Source: Spirochaetota bacterium (GTDB lineage Bacteria; Spirochaetota; JAGLSM01; JAKPMW01). Taken from it: 64,000 nucleotides of DNA. The notes under the pieces are model-generated. The model was not told the DNA's origin. It searched no databases and saw only the letters and a list, made by a program, of their open reading frames with translations. The DNA is taken from the NCBI GenBank assembly GCA_031283155.1, contig JAITCI010000003.1, positions 1 through 64,000 on the forward strand, read 5' to 3'. The translations under genes and the position numbers were made by a program. Positions 49,158 through 58,161 of the stretch are shown one piece after another; position 1 is the stretch's first letter, and every line of letters begins with the position of its first letter.

Positions 49158-49265
49158 ACATAAGCTAATTTTCCGCAGCCCAGCCGTTCATTGCCGCTTG
49201 ATCGTTTAACTCCACTCAGCCGTTTTCCGCCGCTTGATCGTTTAACTCCGCTTCCCCGCCAAATT
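49158..49265. repeat. Array of six degenerate 18-bp units (block 2), overlapping the 3' end of the gmhB-like CDS
   Basis: acataagctaattttccg/cagcccagccgttcattg/ccgcttgatcgtttaact/ccactcagccgttttccg/ccgcttgatcgtttaact/ccgcttccccgccaaatt. Confidence 0.85.
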
Positions 49266-50397
49266 TGCGCGCTATCGTTTGCAACAGATCCGCTATCCCG
49301 CCCTTTTGCTCATGGGCATACGGGAACTCGTCCGAAAACAAAAACGTCTCCAGATACGGTAGCGCGATGCGGTCGCTTTCGCTGTCGCCCGCCATAAGGG
49401 AACGCGCGAGATCCAGATGCAGCGCCTCCGCCGCAAGCAAAAGCATACCGGGGCTGGGTTTGCGCCGCAGGCTCCCCCGCGAAAGCTCGGGAATCTCCCC
49501 ATCCTCGTGATACGGGCAGTACCATACCCCATCAACCGCAAGTCCAATCTCCTGCATATGCGCGCACACCCGCGCGTTGACCGCTTCCGCCTCTTCCCGC
49601 GTCACCAATCCTTTGGCTATACCCGCCTGATTGGAAACGATAACGATGGCGGCACCTTTGCGCAGGTAATCGCAGTCCGCAAGCGCCTCGAGCAGCGCAT
49701 CGTTATACACAAGGGTTTCGGGATCGTTGATGTACCCGGTATCCTCAAGCAGCACCCCGTCGCGATCCAGAAACAACGCCGGAAGCGGCGCATCCTCGCT
49801 GATTTTCGCCGGATCATGGTTCCACATCGGTATGGGAAATCCATGGAGCTTACCGACATCGAACACCTGCCTGAAATATTCCGTATCCAAATTTGCCTGC
49901 GGAACATTCTCCAGAAAAAACGCGCGCGTCCCCGCGCAGAGCCCGCCATAGACATACCGCTCCTCCGAACAATTCTCCCGCATCATAAATTCGATTACGG
50001 AGGAACCCCAAAACACATAGCGCGTGTCCGGCGTTTTCTCTTCGCTGTACCGCAGTGCCAGAAGCAATCCATCGGCGCACCGCGCGCACTGCTCAAAAAA
50101 ACAGGAGAGTTCCATTCCAAAAGGGAAACCCGCCTGTATCATCACGCAATGCGCGGATTCGGCGTCCTCAAGCGCCGCCGCAAAGGCGTCTTTGCCGATG
50201 TACGCGCGCAGGGCGAGTTTCTGCCCGAGTTTTTCAGTTACGTCCGTATCCGCATCCCGCGCGTCAATCAGCACCGCTTCCCGGCAGCCCTGCCCTCTAA
50301 GCCATTCGATTTGCCGCGAAAGCGCGGAGGCGCAATCCTCTTCCGCGCGTATCCTGGAATATAATTCGTCAAGCAAAATATAGACTGTTGTATCCAT
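49216..50397 (-). CDS. GmhB-like HAD-IIIA phosphatase with N-terminal degenerate nucleotidyltransferase-like domain
   Basis: PALFLDRDGVLLEDTGYINDPE; VSNQAGIAKGLVT; YCPYHEDG; RKPSPGMLLLAA. Confidence 0.82.
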   Translation of the reverse strand: MDTTVYILLDELYSRIRAEEDCASALSRQIEWLRGQGCREAVLIDARDADTDVTEKLGQKLALRAYIGKDAFAAALEDAESAHCVMIQAGFPFGMELSCFFEQCARCADGLLLALRYSEEKTPDTRYVFWGSSVIEFMMRENCSEERYVYGGLCAGTRAFFLENVPQANLDTEYFRQVFDVGKLHGFPIPMWNHDPAKISEDAPLPALFLDRDGVLLEDTGYINDPETLVYNDALLEALADCDYLRKGAAIVIVSNQAGIAKGLVTREEAEAVNARVCAHMQEIGLAVDGVWYCPYHEDGEIPELSRGSLRRKPSPGMLLLAAEALHLDLARSLMAGDSESDRIALPYLETFLFSDEFPYAHEQKGGIADLLQTIARKFGGEAELNDQAAENG

Positions 50398-50614
50398 ATT
50401 TCTCCTTTCGGAATGGACGCCTGGCTGGACGTCTTTCTGTACACATTGATCGATTCCCAGAGTACTGCCGACTTACGGGCGCAATCTATATGAAATATAG
50501 CTCTTTCAGGGAATCTTTTTCAAAAGTATCAGGGATATATCCTGGGCATAAAATGAATTTCGTTTTTTGCTGCGCTGAATAAAGAGCGTTATTTGCCAAA
50601 AGAGAATCGCACTT

Positions 50615-51526
50615 TCAGCAGGACGAAATAATCGCAAAGATGATGACCACTGCTATGACCCCTAACAACAAGACCAGATCCCAGCCCCCTGCATCTTTTA
50701 TATCCCAATCCAATCCTGGTTCTCTTACATCCCAGCTATACCCGCAGCTATTACACACAGCGTACTTGTGGTTCCTGACCGTTTCTTTTCTTTTCCGTAC
50801 CAACATCCAGAGCAGCCACAGACCGCCCGTGAGCAGAATCCAAAACAGATTCCAAAGGCAAGAACGATGTTGCGACTGGACAAATGTATTGACGCCCACG
50901 TTCACCCTGTCGCTGTTACACTTTGGACATTTCATACCATACATCTGCTGAGTAATTCCTCGCGATTCCGAAAGCCGGTGTGCCGGAGGCATACCGCCAA
51001 GCATGGATCCGCAGTGTTTGCACTTAATAGCTCCATCAGCTATTTCTTCTTTGCAAAATGGACAAAACATCTGCTGAGTAATTCCGCGTGACTCCGGAAG
51101 CCGGTATACCGGAAGCATCTCGTTCTGCTGAATAATTTTGTGCGATTCCGGAAGCATATAAGCCTGTGGAATCTCGTCAAGCATAACCCCGCAGCGTTTA
51201 CACAGAATAGCTCCATCGTCGATTTCTTCGTTGCAAAATGGACAAAACTTCTGCTGCGTAACTTCGCGCGATTCCGAAAGATTGTTCTTTCCCCTCTGGA
51301 TTTTTGCGGTTTCCGTTTTGTCCCCCACAAAATTGTTCTGAATGAGTTGCCGCAGTTCCTTTTCGTCATTCTCAAACTGGTTTGCGGGAGATATGCAAGC
51401 CTGCGGCATCTCGCCAAGCATGGATCCACAGTGTTTACACTTAATAGCTCCATCAGCTATCAAGAAAAATTGGAAAAAGAATATCCTGGCAGAAATGGAA
51501 ACCGTGATCCAAAAGCATATAGACAA
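50615..51526 (-). CDS. Multi-zinc-ribbon membrane protein with internal duplications; 5' end appears truncated
   Basis: Repeats FCPFC(N/K)EEI(D/A)DGAI(L/K)CK(R/H)CG; first copy begins mid-motif (IADGAIKCKHCG). Confidence 0.6.
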   Translation of the reverse strand: MSICFWITVSISARIFFFQFFLIADGAIKCKHCGSMLGEMPQACISPANQFENDEKELRQLIQNNFVGDKTETAKIQRGKNNLSESREVTQQKFCPFCNEEIDDGAILCKRCGVMLDEIPQAYMLPESHKIIQQNEMLPVYRLPESRGITQQMFCPFCKEEIADGAIKCKHCGSMLGGMPPAHRLSESRGITQQMYGMKCPKCNSDRVNVGVNTFVQSQHRSCLWNLFWILLTGGLWLLWMLVRKRKETVRNHKYAVCNSCGYSWDVREPGLDWDIKDAGGWDLVLLLGVIAVVIIFAIISSC

Positions 51527-51607
51527 AGAAAATTAAGGATGTCGCTTTTACGAGAGCCGAGGCGGGTGAAATCCTTCCCGCCCGAAGCTCCAGAAGGAGA
51601 ATATGCT

Positions 51608-52618
51608 TTACAATTTTTTAATCAGCAACCTGTTATATATTTTTTTCCCGCCGATTATTGTACAGCATTTATAACCAATCCATCGCGCGGAATTCGCAAT
51701 TCCCAAAATTTCAAATTGTTCCGGATTATATTTATCTGCAAATGTAATGGGAACGCCCATGACCCCATCGTAATCTACAGGTATATCTTTGTAAGTGGAT
51801 ACTTCGATCACATCACAATTATCATATTTTGGATATTCTCCGGGATTATATTTTTTATACAATACCAGCTTTTCGTGCCTTTTGGCATGATCCAGATTTG
51901 TGAACCACATAATACTGCCTTTACTGAAATACCGGATACCATTTTCAACTTTTTTTCTTGATTCCGTTTGTATTTCATAATGCGGAGGAACCTGAAACCA
52001 CTTTGTACCGCCGTTATCGACTCCCGGCCAGATTTTATTTTCTTTAATGAGCAAAAAAGTTTCTTTATATGAAAGCGCGTTTACGTCGCCAATTATAATA
52101 AACTTCTTTTTATGCTCAATGAGCTGCGCGACATATTCCCGGAATAATGAAAATGGCGGGTTTGTCACCACAATATCAGATCGCTGCAACAGCTCTATAC
52201 ATTCCGGCGAACGAAAATCGCCGCTCATGGATCGCGTGGGCTCGTTCGTGAATAAAACGCCCTGTTCACCCTGCTCAAAATTCTGCTTCAGCGGCTTTTT
52301 CCTGCTTTTGATAATCGCCTTCTGCACTACTGCCTGCTTATCACCCCGCGCGTCGATACCGCCTTCGTATTCCAGCATATAGCTGGGCTTGTCCAGCTCA
52401 AAATGGGTGGTGATGAGCTTTTTCAAACCAAGCCGCTCAAAGTTGACGATAAAATAATACCAGAAATTGGAAGTTTCGGGATCGTCGCAGTTACAAAATA
52501 CCACCTTGCCCTTAAAATGCTTTGTATAATGCCCAAGTTCCTTTTCAATATCAGAAAGCTGCGTGTAAAATTCGTCGACTTTTTGCCGCCTTGCGTTGGA
52601 TAAACTCATATTTGCCAT
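51608..52618 (-). CDS. EcoRI-family adenine-specific DNA methyltransferase
   Basis: DEFYTQLSDIEKELGHYTKHFKGKVVFCNCDDPETSNFWYYF; SDIVVTNPPFSLFREYV. Confidence 0.9.
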   Translation of the reverse strand: MANMSLSNARRQKVDEFYTQLSDIEKELGHYTKHFKGKVVFCNCDDPETSNFWYYFIVNFERLGLKKLITTHFELDKPSYMLEYEGGIDARGDKQAVVQKAIIKSRKKPLKQNFEQGEQGVLFTNEPTRSMSGDFRSPECIELLQRSDIVVTNPPFSLFREYVAQLIEHKKKFIIIGDVNALSYKETFLLIKENKIWPGVDNGGTKWFQVPPHYEIQTESRKKVENGIRYFSKGSIMWFTNLDHAKRHEKLVLYKKYNPGEYPKYDNCDVIEVSTYKDIPVDYDGVMGVPITFADKYNPEQFEILGIANSARWIGYKCCTIIGGKKIYNRLLIKKL

Positions 52619-52785
52619 GATATACGTGCTTCTCCCTGTACATTGCGCTCGCCGCTATTGGTGGAGTATAGCATCCTACTCCGGCGGCGAGTACCCCCAA
52701 AAAAGAAGTGCTCAGCCCGTATTCCCCGCCCGCTCATTTTTCCCTATCTTTCGGGTGCCAAGGGCAAACCATTTCCGGAGGAGTT

Positions 52786-53298
52786 ATGGCAAGGATCGTA
52801 CTCATTATTGCGCAGGAAGGTTTTCGGGATGAGGAGTACGCCGTCCCCAGGCGCATTCTGGCCGATGCGGGGCATGAGGTACGCACTGCGTCGCGCGCGC
52901 GGGGGGTAGCAATGGGCAAGCTCGGTATGCGCACCGAGGCGGAATTTGCGCTGGACGAACTCAAGGCGGCGGATTTTGGCGCGATTATATGCGTGGGCGG
53001 ACCCGGTTCCACGCAGTTTTGGGACGACGCGCCGCTGCATACGCTGCTTTGCGAAGGCCTGGCGCAGGGGAAGATCATTGGCGGTATTTGCAGCGCGGCG
53101 GTCACGCTTGCGCGCGCGGGCGTACTCCAGGGCAAACGCGCGACGGTTTTTCCGGGCGACGCGGACGAATTCAAACCGTATGTCGGGCAGTACACCGCCG
53201 GAACCTGCGAACGCGATGGTCTGTGTGTTACCGCAAACGGTCCTGCCGCTGCGGAGGAATTCGGCAACACGATTCGGGATGCGTTACAGCGTACATAG
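52786..53298 (+). CDS. DJ-1/PfpI family protein
   Basis: GFRDEEYAVPRRIL; IICVGGPGSTQFW; GKIIGGICSAAVTLARAG. Confidence 0.88.
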   Translation: MARIVLIIAQEGFRDEEYAVPRRILADAGHEVRTASRARGVAMGKLGMRTEAEFALDELKAADFGAIICVGGPGSTQFWDDAPLHTLLCEGLAQGKIIGGICSAAVTLARAGVLQGKRATVFPGDADEFKPYVGQYTAGTCERDGLCVTANGPAAAEEFGNTIRDALQRT

Positions 53299-53450
53299 CC
53301 GCCGGTAAGCAGTGGAACTTCGTCTTCCTCCCAGGTAAAGCGCCTGTCTGGGGAGGGATCGGAATACAGCCTTCCGCGCAAAAAATTTTACGGCTGAACG
53401 CACATTCTCATGTTTCAAATGCCCCCTCGCCAAAATCGCCATTACCCATT

Positions 53451-53561
53451 TATGCCCTGTGGGTACAGGGCATAAGCCGTTCCCGAAGCACGTACTCCTA
53501 CTTCGGAAGCGCTCGGGACACAACTTCCTGTTGTAGGAGGTGCTTCCCGTCCGGGGAAGCA
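53451..53561. repeat. Cluster of intergenic palindromes/hairpins
   Basis: TATGCCCTGT-GGGT-ACAGGGCATA; GAAGCACgtaCTCCTAC..GTAGGAGGTGCTTC; ACAAC-TTCCT-GTTGT; TGCTTCCC-GTCCG-GGGAAGCA. Confidence 0.85.
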
Positions 53562-53626
53562 GGCGCAGCCCCCTCGCGCTGACCTTCCGCGAATAAAAAC
53601 ACAACGCTCTGCGTCCATGTACTTGA

Positions 53627-56386
53627 CTACTCGTCCTTAACCAGAATGAATTCCACCCGCCGGTTGCGGGCGCGGCCTTCCTCCGTGGCATTGGACGCGA
53701 CCGGCACAGATAAGCCAAGACCCTTTGCGATCATCCGCTTGTCCTCAATACCGCGCCGCAGAAGATAGCGGAGTACGGTACGCGCGCGTCTCGTGGAAAG
53801 CATCAGGTTGTATTCCTCGCCGCCGATGCTGTCGCTGTGGCCTTCGATGATGATTTTGTAGTCGCCGTAGCGCTTCAAAACTTCGGCGACGCGGTTTAAT
53901 ACAGGGCTCTCTTCCCGTTCAAGCTCCCATTGGTTATACGCAAATTCGATGTTCGTCAGCAGGATCTTTAACCCTCGCGGCGTACGGATGACCAGGATAT
54001 CTATATCGACGGACACGATGTTCGATGTACCCGCATTGCCGATGATATCTCCTGCCTTCGCCTCAAGGGTATACGTAGCGGCGCTTTCGACCAATTCCCC
54101 GGAGTCGCCCTTGCCGTCCCATTGAATGGAAATGGTTTTTGTTTTTGGACTTTCGCCGGAGAATGATTTGAAGATCTGACCGCTGTTTTTGATATCGATC
54201 CGCCAGTTGGAAATGACTTCGGCTTCCGCAAAATCGAGACTGATCCGAAGCCGCTTATTGTCCCCGCTGTCGTCCGGCGCGTAGAGCCTGGGCTGGGCGT
54301 CGAGCTTCAGGAGAGGTGCCTGGGTTAATATCCGGATTGGCTGCGTTTTGGTGCGCGGCGAATCACCATCCATGTATTCCGCCTGAAGGGTGTAATTGTA
54401 TATCCCGTCGGGAAGGATGGCACCCTCCGCATTGCGGCCATCCCAGGCGATCTCGCGCGGCGGAGCGCTCTTGCTCTCAAAGCTCCTCTGTACCGAGCCT
54501 TCGCGGTCGGTAACTGTCAGCTTCCAGTTCTCGAGGAGATCGCGCGTTTCGAGTTCCGGACTGAAACGAACGCTGCCAAAGCCCGAATCGCTGCCGGGCG
54601 CAAAGATCTCCGCAGAGGCGCTCACCTTGATCGCGCGTACGCGCGTGGAAAGGACAATGCCGCCGGATTTGCGGGAAACGCTGTTGCCTGCGGGCTCTCT
54701 CCCCTCCAGCCTGTATTCGTAATTGCCGTCTGCGGCTGTCCTGCCGTTATCATCCTTGCCGTCCCAGGTGAACCGCGAAGGCGCGTTCTCTCCCCAGGAG
54801 AAGGTGCGCACGACTTTGCCGTTCGTGTCGGTTATATATCCCGTCCAGCGCGTATCCCGCCCGGTGAGCGTCTGCTCAATCGTAAGGAGATCCCTGCCTT
54901 TGCCCCTGTTCGGCGAGAAGAGCGAGAGCTTGATATCAACCTCCGCTTGGGGCTGCGCCGTTCTGATTTCAACGGGTTTGATTTGCGAAACCCCCTCGTT
55001 GCCGCGCGCGTCCTGTACCTTGAGCTGGTACAGATATGTGCCGTCACCGAGAATTTTACCTGCGTCGTCGCGCCCGTCCCACTCCCAGGATGACGGCACC
55101 GAGACGTTCCTCCGCGATGAAAAGAGGATGGTAAAGAATTTTCCCGGGGTAAGGCGCTGCCCTGTTTCGTCTTTGTTGCCGATCTGGCGCACCACGCGGT
55201 TATTGGCGTCCCTGATGGTGACTTGCCAGCCCGCGATCTCCTGTTTGGCGTCCGCAAGCAAATCAAAGGTGGTGGTATCCTGTATGCCGTCATCGTTCGG
55301 CGAGAAATACCGGTAACGGCTCTTGATATCCGGCGCGGGCGGCACATAGTCGCGCGAACCGAATATGAGGTTCATGGTCAGAAAGTGTCCAACCTCGCGG
55401 GTTCCGTTATAAGAAAACGGAACCATCGCCCAGGAAAGATCAAAGCCGAAAGCGGGAAAGACGCTGCGCAGATCCAGTCCGAGACCCAGCGAGAAAGGAC
55501 CGAGACCGCTGTTCCCGAGCATGAGACCGAGATGCAGGCGCGCGATACCGAATGCGCTGCCGCTGATACCTCCGGAATAGCGCACCGAGGCGTCGTCAAA
55601 GGAAAACCCGAGCGCGTGATTTGTCTCGAGCCTGAATATCTTGTCCTTGAAAAAAGTAAATTCAAAACCGGCCAGCGCCTGCGGATCGGGATATTGCTTC
55701 CAGTTTTCCCAGGTGATATTCAGTCCGATGTTGTTGAGTGAAAACGAAAAAATCCGGTCAAAAAATCCGAAGCCCTCCTCGCGCTGCGAAGCCGCGATCT
55801 CCTGTACGGTTCCGTTTTGAAGAATGATAAAACCAAGATCGATCCCGGTACCCAGATGCGCTTTGGCTTCTCCCGAAGAATCGGGATGGCTGTTCGCGAA
55901 AAACAGACCCGCTCCTAATCCGAAGTGAAAATTGGGCGTGATGAGCTTCGATAGATTTCCTCTGGCCGCAACGCCCGCGCCTGCGTTCCGGTTGGTGACG
56001 GTGCCGGTATTTCTGACAAGCAGATTAAACGTCAGTACGCCGAAGTCTTCCGGGAGGGAGAGGCCAATATCCGCCAGGGAATCGGGCGTCCCGAGCGCCC
56101 CGTATCCCAGCCCGATCAGCAGATTCTCGGAGAGGGCAAGCGCGGCGGGGTTGCGGATAACGTCAAATACGCTTCCGCGTCCCGAACCGCCCTCTCCGCC
56201 CAGCGCGAGATTTGCCGCGCCGCTGCCGGTGTAGAACCACTGGGAGCCGGGCAGTCTGGGATCTGCCGCATCCGCCATACAGGGCAGGGAGAGCGCGATG
56301 ACTGCGAAAGTGAGTATGCGCAAGCGAAAAAGCAATTTCCCACGGAGGAAATTTTCGGTTCTGCGCGGGATTGTATCCGAAATCAA
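53627..56386 (-). CDS. PorV-like beta-barrel + FlgD-like repeats + C-terminal OmpA domain
   Basis: FlgD-like FSPNDDGIQDTTTF and WDGKDDNGRTAADGNYEYRLEG repeats; OmpA IIIEGHSDSIGGEEYNLMLSTRRARTV. Confidence 0.82.
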   Translation of the reverse strand: MISDTIPRRTENFLRGKLLFRLRILTFAVIALSLPCMADAADPRLPGSQWFYTGSGAANLALGGEGGSGRGSVFDVIRNPAALALSENLLIGLGYGALGTPDSLADIGLSLPEDFGVLTFNLLVRNTGTVTNRNAGAGVAARGNLSKLITPNFHFGLGAGLFFANSHPDSSGEAKAHLGTGIDLGFIILQNGTVQEIAASQREEGFGFFDRIFSFSLNNIGLNITWENWKQYPDPQALAGFEFTFFKDKIFRLETNHALGFSFDDASVRYSGGISGSAFGIARLHLGLMLGNSGLGPFSLGLGLDLRSVFPAFGFDLSWAMVPFSYNGTREVGHFLTMNLIFGSRDYVPPAPDIKSRYRYFSPNDDGIQDTTTFDLLADAKQEIAGWQVTIRDANNRVVRQIGNKDETGQRLTPGKFFTILFSSRRNVSVPSSWEWDGRDDAGKILGDGTYLYQLKVQDARGNEGVSQIKPVEIRTAQPQAEVDIKLSLFSPNRGKGRDLLTIEQTLTGRDTRWTGYITDTNGKVVRTFSWGENAPSRFTWDGKDDNGRTAADGNYEYRLEGREPAGNSVSRKSGGIVLSTRVRAIKVSASAEIFAPGSDSGFGSVRFSPELETRDLLENWKLTVTDREGSVQRSFESKSAPPREIAWDGRNAEGAILPDGIYNYTLQAEYMDGDSPRTKTQPIRILTQAPLLKLDAQPRLYAPDDSGDNKRLRISLDFAEAEVISNWRIDIKNSGQIFKSFSGESPKTKTISIQWDGKGDSGELVESAATYTLEAKAGDIIGNAGTSNIVSVDIDILVIRTPRGLKILLTNIEFAYNQWELEREESPVLNRVAEVLKRYGDYKIIIEGHSDSIGGEEYNLMLSTRRARTVLRYLLRRGIEDKRMIAKGLGLSVPVASNATEEGRARNRRVEFILVKDE

Positions 56387-57969
56387 TTGTCCAGATCCTG
56401 ATGAAAATAGCGTTCAATGTCCCTTCGCTTGGGATTCAGGCTGATCTGCGAACGCGCAAGCCGATCCAGCGCTTCGAGCTGATCTTTTAAGATATTTTTT
56501 GCCAGATCATTTTCCTGAATGGTCTTTTGTTCCATAACAGCCTTGTAAATCCCGATGGCTTTCAGATAATTCCGTTGCGTTTCCGCGCCCTTTGCGCTGT
56601 TCAGCATATGCCGGAAGTGCAGGAGGGGCGAGGCAATGGGAAGCATATCCCAGTTGTACGGAGCGAGGTTGGGACTCTCGCGAAGGATGAGGTCTTCCTC
56701 TGTTTTGAATTTCTGCTCTTCCTTTTGATCCATGGCAATGGTCATGACGGGCGCGCCGCCATATCCGGGCATACCCGCCTGTGGATATGGCGGCATTTGC
56801 CCCGCGCCATGCGTGAACGGAGAGGATGGCGGCGGATGACCCCCGCCCATCATCGGAGGCGGCTGCATGGCTGCACTTCCGGGAGTTTGTCCTTCGGTTT
56901 GCTGTTTTGCCGTCATCTGCGAAGAGGGCGGGGATGGAGGCTGCTGCGGTGGTTTTGGTGAAGCGCTTTCGGCGCCGCCTGCGGCATTGCTCCAGGCCTC
57001 TTCCAGAAATTCCGTGAGATCATCGAGACCGTCTGCGCCGCCTCCTCCTTTGCCGCCTCCTCCTTTGCCGCCTCCGCCTGCGCCGCCTCCGCCTGCGCCA
57101 TCTCCGCCCGCGCCGTCTCCGCCTCCGCCGTCTCCGCCTCCGCCTTCACCGCCTGCGCCGCCTCCGCCTTCACCGCCTTCCCCCTCGGAATCTTGATTTC
57201 CAAGCTGTTCCTGGAACAGGCGATCGAGTTTCGGCGTGGAGGCAAGCTGGATGTTCACATTTTCGATATTGTGAATGACCGTCGAGGCGTCATGGCTGCG
57301 CGAGCGATACTCGTTTGCGAGATCCTCCGACTGGGACAGCAGATCCTGGAATTCGCTCATCTTTCGCGAATCCAGAATGGGCTGGTTGGCGTTGAGATCC
57401 AATTGACTCAGGGCTTCCTGCAGATCCACAAGCGCTTTACGGATAAAGAGGCGCGACTTGACCTGCTTTTCAGAGATACCATGGATCATGTTCTTATAAT
57501 ACTGCTCCACCTCGGAGAGCTTGCCCTCAAGCTTATCCTGGTTACTGCGCATACGATCAAGGATCTGCTCCCCGCGCTCATCGCGTTCGTGGAGTTCTTT
57601 TGTGACCATGTCGCGGATCTCGCCGACGGAATGGCTGATGTTGTCCTTGTATTCGTCAACGGCGAGTTTGAGCTGTTCCAGGCGGAAACCATGTGTGGAG
57701 GAACGCTCAGTATTCAGCGAGAGCTTCTCATCCCGCGCCTGGACTTCTTTTTCAAGCTTTCGCACCTTTGCCATGAGTTCGTTGATGCGCTTGAGTTTTT
57801 TCTCGTTGTCTTCGGAGAGCAGGCTTATCTGATTTTCGTTGATCTTGTCATTCTGCGCAGCCGACTCCTTCAGGGTACTGATGATTTTGTCTTTTTCCCT
57901 GATGATGTCCAGCATTGCGCTCGAGTCGCTGCCTGCTTCCTCTTCGATAAAATCATTATCTTCCGGCAT
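56383..57969 (-). CDS. Coiled-coil protein with Gly-rich low-complexity tract
   Basis: Long heptad region, then EGGEGGGGAGGEGGGGDGGGGDGAGGDG..., then Pro/Gln-rich segment; 4-nt overlap with downstream gene. Confidence 0.72.
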   Translation of the reverse strand: MPEDNDFIEEEAGSDSSAMLDIIREKDKIISTLKESAAQNDKINENQISLLSEDNEKKLKRINELMAKVRKLEKEVQARDEKLSLNTERSSTHGFRLEQLKLAVDEYKDNISHSVGEIRDMVTKELHERDERGEQILDRMRSNQDKLEGKLSEVEQYYKNMIHGISEKQVKSRLFIRKALVDLQEALSQLDLNANQPILDSRKMSEFQDLLSQSEDLANEYRSRSHDASTVIHNIENVNIQLASTPKLDRLFQEQLGNQDSEGEGGEGGGGAGGEGGGGDGGGGDGAGGDGAGGGGAGGGGKGGGGKGGGGADGLDDLTEFLEEAWSNAAGGAESASPKPPQQPPSPPSSQMTAKQQTEGQTPGSAAMQPPPMMGGGHPPPSSPFTHGAGQMPPYPQAGMPGYGGAPVMTIAMDQKEEQKFKTEEDLILRESPNLAPYNWDMLPIASPLLHFRHMLNSAKGAETQRNYLKAIGIYKAVMEQKTIQENDLAKNILKDQLEALDRLARSQISLNPKRRDIERYFHQDLDN

Positions 57970-58161
57970 GGGGTACCTTTATCCTGCAAGAATTGCGTCC
58001 CTGAAGCAAACCTCCGGCAAAAGCGGCTGTCTGCACTCCGGAACTTTCCACATCAAATATCGGCAGAAGTATACCATGAAAAAACGCTTTCATTCCAGAG
58101 CGCTCTGTTTGCGTATCTTAAAGGGAATGGTTCACCAGTAATCTGCCCGGGAGACGGATTC

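Noticed and set aside
49001-49265. CRISPR array
   Set aside because: Units are contiguous 18-mers without unique spacers, and no cas genes are present.
51140-51961. 273-aa plus-strand ORF spanning the zinc-ribbon and methyltransferase genes
   Set aside because: Composite antisense reading; only the short tail near 51463-51536 looked protein-like, and that in a different frame.
57193-58160. Long plus-strand N-terminal extension of ORF 57193..58818
   Set aside because: Antisense to the coiled-coil gene; the recognisable Psd domain starts at ATG 58162.
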